NCBI RefSeq assembly: GCF_026212465.1
Contig: NC_080061.1
Span: forward strand, 22,582,787-22,646,786
Direction of reading: 5' to 3'
Length of the DNA stretch: 64,000 nucleotides
Origin: Amaranthus tricolor
Taxonomy: Eukaryota; Streptophyta; Magnoliopsida; Caryophyllales; Amaranthaceae
In this document: positions 48,101 through 62,100 of the stretch, piece by piece
How positions within the stretch are numbered: the stretch's first letter is position 1
Layout: each line of letters begins with the position of its first letter
The notes under the pieces: generated by a model
Database searches by the model: none
Told to the model about the DNA's origin: nothing
What the model saw: only the letters and a program-made list of their open reading frames with translations
Made by a program: the position numbers and the translations under genes

Positions 48101-51100
48101 TGAAATGGTAAGAATCGAAAACAATAGTCTTATGCTTGAAATTACGTGCTAAGTTGCTTTTTTGATGTTTTTAAATCTTTTTAAGCACTTTTCAAACATG
48201 GTTTGTTTGGCAACAAAAAAGGCACACAATAGAATTTGGTACATATTATTGTTTGGAAATGGTTAGAATCGAAAAGAATAGTCATATGCTTGAAATTTAG
48301 TGCCAAGTTGCTTTTTAAAGTTTTTTTTTAGCTTTTTTAGCACTTTCTCACATAAAGTTGTTCTAACTTTCTTTGTTTTGCACGAAAAATGTCACCCAAC
48401 ACTATTTGGTTTCTTTTATTTTTTTGAAATGGTTGAACTCGAAAAGAGTAGTCATGTACCTAAAATTACGTGCTAAGCTACGTTTTTAATGTTTTTTATA
48501 TTTTTTCGGCACTTTCTGGTATAATGTGGTTGAAACTTGGTTTGTTTCGCACGAAACCTAGCACACAATGCTATTTGGTATAACTTATTTTTTTGAAATG
48601 GTAAGAATAGAAAACAATAGTCATATGCTTGAAATTACGTGCTAAGTTGCCTTTTTAAAGTTTTTTTAATCGTTTTTAGAAGTTTCTCGCATAAAGTTGT
48701 TCGAACTTGGTTTGTTTCGCACCAAACATGGCACCCAACACAATTTAGTTTATATTATTGTGTTAAAATGGTTAAACTCGAAAAAAAATAGTCATGTACT
48801 TCAAATTACGTGCTAAGTTGAGTTTTTAATGTTTTTTATATTTTTTTGGCATTATCTCGCATAAAGTGGTTCAATGTTGGTTTGTTTCGTACGTATCTTG
48901 GCACACAACTCTATTTGGTATAAATTATTGTGTTGAAATGGTTAGAATCGAAAACTATTGTCATATGCTTGAAATTACATGCTAAGTGTCTTTTTAAAAG
49001 TTTTTTTTAGCTTTTTTAGCACTTTCTCGCATAAAGTTGTTTAAACTTTCTTTGTTTTGCACGAAAAATGTCACCCAACACTATTTAGTTTCTATTATTG
49101 TTTTGAAATGGTTAAACTCGAAAATAGTAGTCATGTACTTGAAATCGCGTGCTAAGTTACGTTTTTTATGTTTTCTATATTTTTTTGGCACTTTCTCGCA
49201 TAAAGTGGTTCAAACTTGGTTTGTTTCGCACGAAACCAAGCACACAACACTATTTAGTATAACTTATGTTTTTGAAATGGTAAGAATCGAAAACAATAGT
49301 CTTATGCTTGAAATTACGTGCTAAGTTGCTTTTTTGATGTTTTTAAATCTTTTTAAGCACTTTTCAAACATGGTTTGTTTGGCAACAAAAAAGGCACACA
49401 ATAGAATTTGGTACATATTATTGTTTGGAAATGGTTAGAATCGAAAAGAATAGTCATATGCTTGAAATTTAGTGCCAAGTTGCTTTTTAAAGTTTTTTTT
49501 TAGCTTTTTTAGCACTTTCTCACATAAAGTTGTTCAAACTTTCTTTGTTTTGCACGAAAAATGTCACCCAACACTATTTGGTTTCTTTTATTTTTTTGAA
49601 ATGGTTGAACTCGAAAAGAGTAGTCATGTACCTAAAATTACGTGCTAAGCTACGTTTTTAATGTTTTTTATATTTTTTCGGCACTTTCTGGTATAATGTG
49701 GTTGAAACTTGGTTTGTTTCGCACGAAACCTAGCACACAACGCTATTTGGTATAACTTATTTTTTTGAAATGGTAAGAATAGAAAACAATAGTCATATGC
49801 TTGAAATTACGTGCTAAGTTGCCTTTTTAAAGTTTTTTTAATCGTTTTTAGAAGTTTCTCGCATAAAGTTGTTCGAACTTGGTTTGTTTCGCACCAAACA
49901 TGGCACCCAACACAATTTAGTTTATATTATTGTGTTAAAATGGTTAAACTCGAAAAAAAAAGTCATGTACTTCAAATTACGTGCTAAGTTGAGTTTTTAA
50001 TGTTTTTTATATTTTTTTGGCACTATCTCGCATAAAGTGGTTCAATGTTGGTTTGTTTCGTACGTATCTTGGCACACAACTCTATTTGGTATAAATTATT
50101 GTGTTGAAATGGTTAGAATCGAAAACTATTGTCATATGCTTGAAATTACATGCTAAGTGTCTTTTTAAATGTTTTTTTTAGCTTTTTTAGCACTTTCTCG
50201 CATAAAGTTGTTTAAACTTTCTTTGTTTTGCACGAAAAATGTCACCCAACACTATTTAGTTTCTATTATTGTTTTGAAATGGTTAAACTCGAAAATAGTA
50301 GTCATGTACTTGAAATCGCGTGCTAAGTTACGTTTTTTATGTTTTCTATATTTTTTTGGCACTTTCTCGCATAAAGTGGTTCAAACTTGGTTTGTTTCGC
50401 ACGAAACCAAGCACACAACACTATTTAGTATAACTTATGTTTTTGAAATGGTAAGAATCGAAAACAATAGTCTTATGCTTGAAATTACGTGCTAAGTTGC
50501 TTTTTTGATGTTTTTAAATCTTTTTAAGCACTTTTCAAACATGGTTTGTTTGGCAACAAAAAAGGCACACAATAGAATTTGGTACATATTATTGTTTGGA
50601 AATGGTTAGAATCGAAAAGAATAGTCATATGCTTGAAATTTAGTGCCAACTTGCTTTTTAAAGTTTTTTTTTTAGCTTTTTTAGCACTTTCTCACATAAA
50701 GTTGTTCAAACTTTCTTTGTTTTGCACGAAAAATGTCACCCAACACTATTTGGTTTCTTTTATTTTTTTGAAATGGTTGAACTCGAAAAGAGTAGTCATG
50801 TACCTAAAATTACGTGCTAAGCTACGTTTTTAATGTTTTTTATATTTTTTCGGCACTTTCTGGTATAATGTGGTTGAAACTTGGTTTGTTTCGCACGAAA
50901 CCTAGCACACAACGCTATTTGGTATAACTTATTTTTTTGAAATGGTAAGAATAGAAAACAATAGTCATATGCTTGAAATTACGTGCTAAGTTGCCGTTTT
51001 AAAGTTTTTTTAATCGTTTTTAGAAGTTTCTCGCATAAAGTTGTTCGAACTTGGTTTGTTTCGCACCAAACATGGCACCCAACACAATTTAGTTTATATT

Positions 51101-52142
51101 ATTGTGTTAAAATGGTTAAACTCGAAAAAAATAGTCATGTACTTCAAATTACGTGCTAAGTTGAGTTTTTAATGTTTTTTATATTTTTTTGGCATTATCT
51201 CGCATAAAGTGGTTCAATGTTGGTTTGTTTCGTACGTATCTTGGCACACAACTTTATTTGGTATAAATTATTGTGTTGAAATGGTTAGAATCGAAAACTA
51301 TTGTCATATGCTTGAAATTACATGCTAAGTGTCTTTGTAAAAGTTTTTTTTAGCTTTTTTAGCACTTTCTCGCATAAAGTTGTTTAAACTTTCTTTGTTT
51401 TGCACGAAAAATGTCACCCAACACTATTTAGTTTCTATTATTGTTTTGAAATGGTTAAACTCGAAAATAGTAGTCATGTACTTGAAATCGCGTGCTAAGT
51501 TACGTTTTTTATGTTTTCTATATTTTTTTGGCACTTTCTCGCATAAAGTGGTTCAAACTTGGTTTGTTTCGCACGAAACCAAGCACACAACACTATTTAG
51601 TATAACTTATGTTTTTGAAATGGTAAGAATCGAAAACAATAGTCTTATGCTTGAAATTACGTGCTAAGTTGCTTTTTTGATGTTTTTAAATCTTTTTAAG
51701 CACTTTTCAAACATGGTTTGTTTGGCAACAAAAAAGGCACACAATAGAATTTGGTACATATTATTATTTGGAAATGGTTAGAATCGAAAAGAATAGTCAT
51801 ATGCTTGAAATTTAGTGCCATGTTGCTTTTTAAAGTTTTTTTTTAGCTTTTTTAGCACTTTCTCACATAAAGTTGTTCAAACTTTCTTTGTTTTGCACGA
51901 AAAATGTCACCCAACACTATTTGGTTTCTATTATTTTTTTGAAATGGTTGAACTCGAAAAGAGTAGTCATTTACCTGAAATTACGTGCTAAGCTACGTTT
52001 TTAATGTTTTTTATATTTTTTCGGCACATTCTGGTATAATGTGGTTGAAACTTGGTTTGTTTCGCATGAAACCTAGCACACAACGCTATTTGGTATAACT
52101 TATTTTTTTGAAATGGTAAGAATAGAAAACAATAGTCATATG
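45114..52142. repeat. 14-mer super-unit, 2343 bp, three copies
   Basis: Two kinds of 7-mer alternate. Kind A has TTTTTAAATGTTTTTTTTAG in m3 and GGCACTATC in m2. Kind B has TTTTTAAAAG in m3 and GGCATTATC in m2. Landmarks of kind A lie at 45483, 47826 and 50169, and of kind B at 46694, 49037 and 51380, all 2343 bp apart. Between 41601 and 45113 the order is A, B, A, and the third of these is A at the head and B at the tail. Confidence 0.85.
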
Positions 52143-55100
52143 CTTGAAATTACGTGCTAAGTTGCCTTTTTAAAGTTTTTTTAATCGTTTTTAGAAGTTT
52201 CTCGCATAAAGTTGTTCGAACTTGGTTTGTTTTGCACCAAACATGGCACCCAACACAATTTAGTTTATATTATTGTGTTAAAATGGTTAAACTCGAAAAA
52301 AATAGTCATGTACTTCAAATTACGTGCTAAGTTGAGTTTTTAATGTTTGTTATATTTTTTTGGCACTATCTCGCATAAAGTGGTTCAATGTTGGTTTGTT
52401 TCGTACGTATCTTGGCACACAACTCTATTTGGTATAAATTATTGTGTTGAAATGGTTAGAATCGAAAACTATTGTCATATACTTGAAATTACATGCTAAG
52501 TGTTTATTTAAAAGTTTTTTTTAGCTTTTTTAGCACTTTCTCGCATAAAGTTGTTTAAACTTTCTTTGTTTTGCACGAAAAATGTCACCCAACACTATTT
52601 AGTTTCTATTATTGTTTTGAAATGGTTAAACTCGAAAATAGTAGTCATGTACTTGAAATCGCCTGCTAAGTTACGTTTTTTATGTTTTCTATATTTTTTT
52701 GGCACTTTCTCACATAAAGTGGTTCAAACTTGATTTGTTTCGCACGAAACCTAGCACACAACACTATTTAGTATAACTTATGTTGTTGAAATGGTAAGAA
52801 TCGAAAACAATAGTCATATGCTTGAAATTACGTGCTAAGTTGCTTTTTTGAAATTTTTAAATCTTTTTTAGCACTTTTCAAACATGGTTTGTTTGGCAAC
52901 AAAAAAGGCACACAATAGAATTTGGTACATATTATTGTTTTGAAATGGTTAGAATCGAAAAGAATAGTCATATGCTTGAAATTAAGTGCCAAGTTGCTTT
53001 TTAAAGTTTTTTTTAGCTTTTTTAGCACTTTCTCACATAACGTTGTTCAAACTTTCTTTGTTTTGCACGAAAAATGTCACCAACCACTATTTGGTTTCTA
53101 TTATTTTTTTGAAATGGTTGAACTCGAAAAGAGTAGTCATGTCCCTGAAATTACGTGCTAAGCTACGTTTTTAATGTTTTTTATATTTTTTCGGCACTTT
53201 CTGGTGTAATATGTTTGAAACTTGGTTTGTTTCGCACGAAACCTAGCACACAACGCTATTTGGTATAACTTATTTTTTTGAAATGGTAAGAATAGAAAAC
53301 AATAGTCATATGCTTGAAATTACGTGCTAAGTTGCCTTTTTAAAGTTTTTTTAATCGTTTTTAGAAGTTTCTCACATAAAGTTGTTCGAACTTGGTTTGT
53401 TTTGCACCAAACATGGCACCCAACACAATTTAGTTTATATTATTGTGTTAAAATGGTTAAACTCGAAAAAAATAGTCATGTACTTCAAATTACGTGCTAA
53501 GTTGAGTTTTTAATGTTTTTTATATTTTTTTGGCACTATCTCGCATAAAGTGGTTCAATGTTGGTTTTTTTCGTACGTATCTTGGCACACAACTCTATTT
53601 GGTATAAATTATTGTGTTGAAATGGTTAGAATCGAAAACTATTGTCATATGCTTGAAATTACATGCTAAGTGTCTTTTTAAAAGTTTTTTTTAGCTTTTT
53701 TAGCACTTTCTCGCATAAAGTTGTTTAAACTTTCTTTGTTTTGCACGAAAAATGTCACCCAACACTATTTAGTTTCTATTATTGTTTTGAAATGGTTAAA
53801 CTCGAAAATAGTAGTCATGTACTTGAAATCGCGTGCTAAGTTACGTTTTTTATGTTTTCTATATTTTTTTGGCACTTTCTCACATAAAGTGGTTCAAACT
53901 TGATTTGTTTCGCACGAAACCTAGCACACAAAACTATTTAGTATAACTTATGTTGTTGAAATGGTAAGAATCGAAAACAATAGTCATATGCTTGAAATTA
54001 CGTGCTAAGTTGCGTTTTTGAAATTTTTAAATCTTTTTTAGCACTTTTCAAACATGGTTTGTTTGGCAACAAAAAAGGCACACAATAGAATTTGGTACAT
54101 ATTATTGTTTTGAAATGGTTAGAATCGAAAAGAATAGTCATATGCTTGAAATTAAGTGCCAAGTTGCTTTTTAAAGTTTTTTTTAGCTTTTTTAGCACTT
54201 TCTCACATAACGTTGTTCAAACTTTCTTTGTTTTGCACGAAAAATGTCACCCAACACTATTTGGTTTCTATTATTTTTTTGAAATGGTTGAACTCGAAAA
54301 GAGTAGTCATGTCCATGAAATTACGTGCTAAGCTACGTTTTTAATGTTTTTTATATTTTTTCGGCACTTTCTGGTATAATATGGTTGAAACTTGGTTTGT
54401 TTCGCACGAAACCTAGCACACAACGCTATTTGGTATAACTTATTTTTTTGAAATGGTAAGAATAGAAAACAATAGTCATATGCTTGAAATTACGTGCTAA
54501 GTTGCCTTTTTAAAGTTTTTTTAATCGTTTTTAGAAGTTTCTCACATAAAGTTGTTCGAACTTGGTTTGTTTTGCACCAAACATGGCACCCAACACAATT
54601 TAGTTTATATTATTGTGTTAAAATGGTTAAACTCGAAAAAAATAGTCATGTACTTCAAATTACGTGCTAAGTTGAGTTTTTAATGTTTTTTATATTTTTT
54701 TGGCACTATCTCGCATAAAGTGGTTCAATGTTGGTTTGTTTCGTACGTATCTTGGCACACAACTCTATTTGGTATAAATTATTGTGTTGAAATGGTTAGA
54801 ATCGAAAACTATTGTCATATGCTTGAAATTACATGCTAAGTGTCTTTTTAAAAGTTTTTTTTAGCTTTTTTAGCACTTTCTCGCATAAAGTTGTTTAAAC
54901 TTTCTTTGTTTTGCACGAAAAATGTCACCCAACACTATTTAGTTTCTATTATTGTTTTGAAATGGTTAAACTCGAAAATAGTAGTCATGTACTTGAAATC
55001 GCGTGCTAAGTTACGTTTTTTATGTTTTCTATATTTTTTTGGCACTTTCTCGCATAAAGTGGTTCAAAGTTGGTTTGTTTCGCACGAAACCTAGCACACA

Positions 55101-58100
55101 ACACTATTTAGTATAACTTATGTTGTTGAAATGGTAAGAATCGAAAACAATAGTCATATGCTTGAAATTACGTGCTAAGTTGCTTTTTTGAAGTTTTTAA
55201 ATCTTTTTTAGCACTTTTCAAACATGGTTTGTTTGGCAACAAAAAAGGCACACAATAGAATTTGGTACATATTATTGTTTTGAAATGGTTAGAATCGAAA
55301 AGAATAGTCATATGCTTGAAATTAAGTGCCAAGTTGCTTTTTAAAGTTTTTTTTAGCTTTTTTAGCACTTTCTCACATAACGTTGTTCAAACTTTCTTTG
55401 TTTTGCACGAAAAATGTCACCCAACACTATTTGGTTTCTATTATTTTTTTGAAATGGTTGAACTCGAAAAGAGTAGTCATGTACCTGAAATTACGTGCTA
55501 AGCTACGTTTTTAATGTTTTTTATATTTTTTCGGCACTTTCTGGTATAATGTGGTTGAAACTTGGTTTGTTTCGCACGAAACCTAGCACACAACGCTATT
55601 TGGTATAACTTATTTTTTTGAAATGGTAAGAATAGAAAACAATAGTCATATGCTTGAAATTACGTGCTAAGTTGCCTTTTTAAAGTTTTTTTAATCGTTT
55701 TTAGAAGTTTCTCGCATAAAGTTGTTCGAACTTGGTTTGTTTTGCACCAAACATGGCACCCAACACAATTTAGTTTATATTATTGTGTTAAAATGGTTAA
55801 ACTCGAAAAAAATAGTCATGTACTTCAAATTACGTGCTAAGTTGAGTTTTTAATGTTTGTTATATTTTTTTGGCACTATCTCGCATAAAGTGGTTCAATG
55901 TTGGTTTGTTTCGTACGTATCTTGGCACACAACTCTATTTGGTATAAATTATTGTGTTGAAATGGTTAGAATCGAAAACTATTGTCATATACTTGAAATT
56001 ACATGCTAAGTGTTTATTTAAAAGTTTTTTTTAGCTTTTTTAGCACTTTCTCGCATAAAGTTGTTTAAACTTTCTTTGTTTTGCACGAAAAATGTCACCC
56101 AACACTATTTAGTTTCTATTATTGTTTTGAAATGGTTAAACTCGAAAATAGTAGTCATGTACTTGAAATCGCCTGCTAAGTTACGTTTTTTATGTTTTCT
56201 ATATTTTTTTGGCACTTTCTCACATAAAGTGGTTCAAACTTGATTTGTTTCGCACGAAACCTAGCACACAACACTATTTAGTATAACTTATGTTGTTGAA
56301 ATGGTAAGAATCGAAAACAATAGTCATATGCTTGAAATTACGTGCTAAGTTGCTTTTTTGAAATTTTTAAATCTTTTTTAGCACTTTTCAAACATGGTTT
56401 GTTTGGCAACAAAAAAGGCACACAATAGAATTTGGTACATATTATTGTTTTGAAATGGTTAGAATCGAAAAGAATAGTCATATGCTTGAAATTAAGTGCC
56501 AAGTTGCTTTTTAAAGTTTTTTTTAGCTTTTTTAGCACTTTCTCACATAACGTTGTTCAAACTTTCTTTGTTTTGCACGAAAAATGTCACCAACCACTAT
56601 TTGGTTTCTATTATTTTTTTGAAATGGTTGAACTCGAAAAGAGTAGTCATGTCCCTGAAATTACGTGCTAAGCTACATTTTTAATGTTTTTTATATTTTT
56701 TCGGCACTTTCTGGTGTAATATGTTTGAAACTTGGTTTGTTTCGCACGAAACCTAGCACACAACGCTATTTGGTATAACTTATTTTTTTGAAATGGTAAG
56801 AATAGAAAACAATAGTCATATGCTTGAAATTACGTGCTAAGTTGCCTTTTTAAAGTTTTTTTAATCGTTTTTAGAAGTTTCTCACATAAAGTTGTTCGAA
56901 CTTGGTTTGTTTTGCACCAAACATGGCACCCAACACAATTTAGTTTATATTATTGTGTTAAAATGGTTAAACTCGAAAAAAATAGTCATGTACTTCAAAT
57001 TACGTGCTAAGTTGAGTTTTTAATGTTTTTTATATTTTTTTGGCACTATCTCGCATAAAGTGGTTCAATGTTGGTTTTTTTCGTACGTATCTTGGCACAC
57101 AACTCTATTTGGTATAAATTATTGTGTTGAAATGGTTAGAATCGAAAACTATTGTCATATGCTTGAAATTACATGCTAAGTGTCTTTTTAAAAGTTTTTT
57201 TTAGCTTTTTTAGCACTTTCTCGCATAAAGTTCTTTAAACTTTCTTTATTTTGCACGAAAAATGTCACCCAACACTATTTAGTTTCTATTATTGTTTTGA
57301 AATGGTTAAACTCGAAAATAGTAGTCATGTACTTGAAATCGCGTGCTAAGTTACGTTTTTTATGTTTTCTATATTTTTTTGGCACTTTCTCGCATAAAGT
57401 GGTTCAAAGTTGGTTTGTTTCGCACGAAACCTAGCACACAACACTATTTAGTATAACTTATGTTGTTGAAATGGTAAGAATCGAAAACAATAGTCATATG
57501 CTTGAAATTACGTGCTAAGTTGCTTTTTTGAAGTTTTTAAATCTTTTTTAGCACTTTTCAAACATGGTTTGTTTGGCAACAAAAAAGGCACACAATAGAA
57601 TTTGGTACATATTATTGTTTTGAAATGGTTAGAATCGAAAAGAATAGTCATATGCTTGAAATTAAGTGCCAAGTTGCTTTTTAAAGTTTTTTTTAGCTTT
57701 TTTAGCACTTTCTCACATAACGTTGTTCAAACTTTCTTTGTTTTGCACGAAAAATGTCACCCAACACTATTTGGTTTCTATTATTTTTTTGAAATGGTTG
57801 AACTCGAAAAGAGTAGTCATGTACCTGAAATTACGTGCTAAGCTACGTTTTTAATGTTTTTTATATTTTTTCGGCACTTTCTGGTATAATGTGGTTGAAA
57901 CTTGGTTTGTTTCGCACGAAACCTAGCACACAACGCTATTTGGTATAACTTATTTTTTTGAAATGGTAAGAATAGAAAACAATAGTCATATGCTTGAAAT
58001 TACGTGCTAAGTTGCCTTTTTAAAGTTTTTTTAATCGTTTTTAGAAGTTTCTCGCATAAAGTTGTTCGAACTTGGTTTGTTTTGCACCAAACATGGCACC

Positions 58101-59162
58101 CAACACAATTTAGTTTATATTATTGTGTTAAAATGGTTAAACTCGAAAAAAATAGTCATGTACTTCAAATTACGTGCTAAGTTGAGTTTTTAATGTTTGT
58201 TATATTTTTTTGGCACTATCTCGCATAAAGTGGTTCAATGTTGGTTTGTTTCGTACGTATCTTGGCACACAACTCTATTTGGTATAAATTATTGTGTTGA
58301 AATGGTTAGAATCGAAAACTATTGTCATATACTTGAAATTACATGCTAAGTGTTTATTTAAAAGTTTTTTTTAGCTTTTTTAGCACTTTCTCGCATAAAG
58401 TTGTTTAAACTTTCTTTGTTTTGCACGAAAAATGTCACCCAACACTATTTAGTTTCTATTATTGTTTTGAAATGGTTAAACTCGAAAATAGTAGTCATGT
58501 ACTTGAAATCGCCTGCTAAGTTACGTTTTTTATGTTTTCTATATTTTTTTGGCACTTTCTCGCATAAAGTGGTTCAAAGTTGGTTTGTTTCGCACGAAAC
58601 CTAGCACACAACACTATTTAGTATAACTTATGTTGTTGAAATGGTAAGAATCGAAAACAATAGTCATATGCTTGAAATTACGTGCTAAGTTGCTTTTTTG
58701 AAGTTTTTAAATCTTTTTTAGCACTTTTCAAACATGGTTTGTTTGGCAACAAAAAAGGCACACAATAGAATTTGGTACATATTATTGTTTTGAAATGGTT
58801 AGAATCGAAAAGAATAGTCATATGCTTGAAATTAAGTGCCAAGTTGCTTTTTAAAGTTTTTTTTAGCTTTTTTAGCACTTTCTCACATAACGTTGTTCAA
58901 ACTTTCTTTGTTTTGCACGAAAAATGTCACCCAACACTATTTGGTTTCTATTATTTTTTTGAAATGGTTGAACTCGAAAAGAGTAGTCATGTACCTGAAA
59001 TTACGTGCTAAGCTACGTTTTTAATGTTTTTTATATTTTTTCGGCACTTTCTGGTATAATGTGGTTGAAACTTGGTTTGTTTCGCACGAAACCTACCACA
59101 CAACGCTATTTGGTATAACTTATTTTTTTGAAATGGTAAGAATAGAAAACAATAGTCATATG
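52143..59162. repeat. 3510-bp duplication (three 7-mers) with mosaic second half
   Basis: Rare variants recur at an offset of exactly 3510 bp: GTCACCAACCACTATTTGG at about 53076 and 56586, TTGGTTTTTTTCGTACG near 53564 and 57074, and TAATGTTTGTTATAT near 52341 and 55851. Downstream of about 57210 the second copy changes to variants of other units, such as TTCAAAGTTGG in m4, so the duplication was followed by exchange. Confidence 0.8.
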
Positions 59163-62100
59163 CTTGAAATTACGTGCTAAGTTGCCTTTTTAAAGTTTTT
59201 TTAATCGTTTTTAGAAGTTTCTCGCATAAAGTTGTTCGAACTTGGTTTGTTTTGCACCAAATATGGCACCCAACACAATTTAGTTTATATTATTGTGTTA
59301 AAATGGTTAAACTCGAAAAAAATAGTCATGTACTTCAAATTACGTGCTAAGTTGAGTTTTTAATGTTTTCTATATTTTTTTGGCACTATATCGCATAAAG
59401 TGGTTCAATGTTTGTTTGTTTCGTACGTATCTTGGCACACAACTCTATTTGGTATAAATTATTGTGTTGAAATGGTTAGAATCGAAAACTATTGTCATAT
59501 GCTTGAAATTACATGCTAAGTGTCTTTTTAAAAGTTTTTTTTAGCTTTTTTAGCACTTTCTCGCATAAAGTTGTTTAAACTTTCTTTGTTTTGCACGAAA
59601 AATGTCACCCAACACTATTTAGTTTCTATTATTGTTTTGAAATGGTTAAACTCGAAAATAGTAGTCATGTACTTGAAATCGCGTGCTAAGTTACGTTTTT
59701 TATGTTTTCTATATTTTTTTGGCACTTTCTCGCATAAAGTGGTTCAAAGTTGGTTTGTTTCGCACGAAACCTAGCACACAACACTATTTAGTATAACTTA
59801 TGTTGTTGAAATGGTAAGAATCGAAAACAATAGTCATATGCTTGAAATTACGTGCTAAGTTGCTTTTTTGAAGTTTTTAAATCTTTTTTAGCACTTTTCA
59901 AACATGGTTTGTTTGGCAACAAAAAAGGCACACAATAGAATTTGGTACATATTATTGTTTTGAAATGGTTAGAATCGAAAAGAATAGTCATATGCTTGAA
60001 ATTAAGTGCCAAGTTGCTTTTTAAAGTTTTTTTTAGCTTTTTTAGCACTTTCTCACATAACGTTGTTCAAACTTTCTTTGTTTTGCACGAAAAATGTCAC
60101 CCAACACTATTTGGTTTCTATTATTTTTTTGAAATGGTTGAACTCGAAAAGAGTAGTCATGTACCTGAAATTACGTGCTAAGCTACGTTTTTAATGTTTT
60201 TTATATTTTTTCGGCACTTTCTGGTATAATGTGGTTGAAACTTGGTTTGTTTCGCACGAAACCTAGCACACAACGCTATTTGGTATAACTTATTTTTTTG
60301 AAATGGTAAGAATAGAAAACAATAGTCATATGCTTGAAATTACGTGCTAAGTTGCCTTTTTAAAGTTTTTTTAATCGTTTTTAGAAGTTTCTCGCATAAA
60401 GTTGTTCGAACTTGGTTTGTTTTGCACCAAACATGGCACCCAACACAATTTAGTTTATATTATTGTGTTAAAATGGTTAAACTCGAAAAAAATAGTCATG
60501 TACTTCAAATTACGTGCTAAGTTGAGTTTTTAATGTTTTTTATATTTTTTTGGCACTATCTCGCATAAAGTGGTTCAATGTTTGTTTGTTTCGTACGTAT
60601 CTTGGCACACAACTCTATTTGGTATAAATTATTGTGTTGAAATGGTTAGAATCGAAAACTATTGTCATATGCCTGAAATTACATGCTAAGTGTCTTTTTA
60701 AAAGTTTTTTTTAGCTTTTTTAGCACTTTCTCGCATAAAGTTGTTTAAACTTTCTTTGTTTTGCACGAAAAATGTCACCCAACACTATTTAGTTTCTATT
60801 ATTGTTTTGAAATGGTTAAACTCGAAAATAGTAGTCATGTACTTGAAATCGCGTGCTAAGTTACGTTTTTTATGTTTTCTATATTTTTTTGGCACTTTCT
60901 CGCATAAAGTGGTTCAAAGTTGGTTTGTTTCGCACGAAACCTAGCACACAACACTATTTAGTATAACTTATGTTGTTGAAATGGTAAGAATCGAAAACAA
61001 TAGTCATATGCTTGAAATTACGTGCTAAGTTGCTTTTTTGAAGTTTTTAAATCTTTTTTAGCACTTTTCAAACATGGTTTGTTTGGCAACAAAAAAGGCA
61101 CACAATAGAATTTGGTACATATTATTGTTTTGAAATGGTTAGAATCGAAAAGAATAGTCATATCCTTGAAATTAAGTGCCAAGTTGCTTTTTAAAGTTTT
61201 TTTTAGCTTTTTTAGCACTTTCTCACATAACGTTGTTCAAACTTTCTTTGTTTTGCACGAAAAATGTCACCCAACACTATTTGGTTTCTATTATTTTTTT
61301 GAAATGGTTGAACTCGAAAAGAGTAGTCATGTACCTGAAATTACGTGCTAAGCTACGTTTTTAATGTTTTTTATATTTTTTCGGCACTTTCTGGTATAAT
61401 GTGGTTGAAACTTGGTTTGTTTCGCACGAAACCTAGCACACAACGCTATTTGGTATAACTTATTTTTTTGAAATGGTAAGAATAGAAAACAATAGTCATA
61501 TGCTTGAAATTACGTGCTAAGTTGCCTTTTTAAAGTTTTTTTAATCGTTTTTAGAAGTTTCTCGCATAAAGTTGTTCGAACTTGGTTTGTTTTGCACCAA
61601 ACATGGCACCCAACACAATTTAGTTTATATTATTGTGTTAAAATGGTTAAACTCGAAAAAAATAGTAATGTACTTCAAATTACGTGCTAAGTTGAGTTTT
61701 TAATGTTTTTTATATTTTTTTGGCACTATATCGCATAAAGTGGTTCAATGTTTGTTTGTTTCGTACGTATCTTGGCACACAACTCTATTTGGTATAAATT
61801 ATTGTGTTGAAATGGTTAGAATCGAAAACTATTGTCATATGCCTGAAATTACATGCTAAGTGTCTTTTTAAAAGTTTTTTTTAGCTTTTTTAGCACTTTC
61901 TCGCATAAAGTTGTTTAAACTTTCTTTGTTTTGCACGAAAAATGTCACCCAACACTATTTAGTTTCTATTATTGTTTTGAAATGGTTAAACTCGAAAATA
62001 GTAGTCATGTACTTGAAATCGCGTGCTAAGTTACGTTTTTTATGTTTTCTATATTTTTTTGGCACTTTCTCGCATAAAGTGGTTCAAAGTTGGTTTGTTT

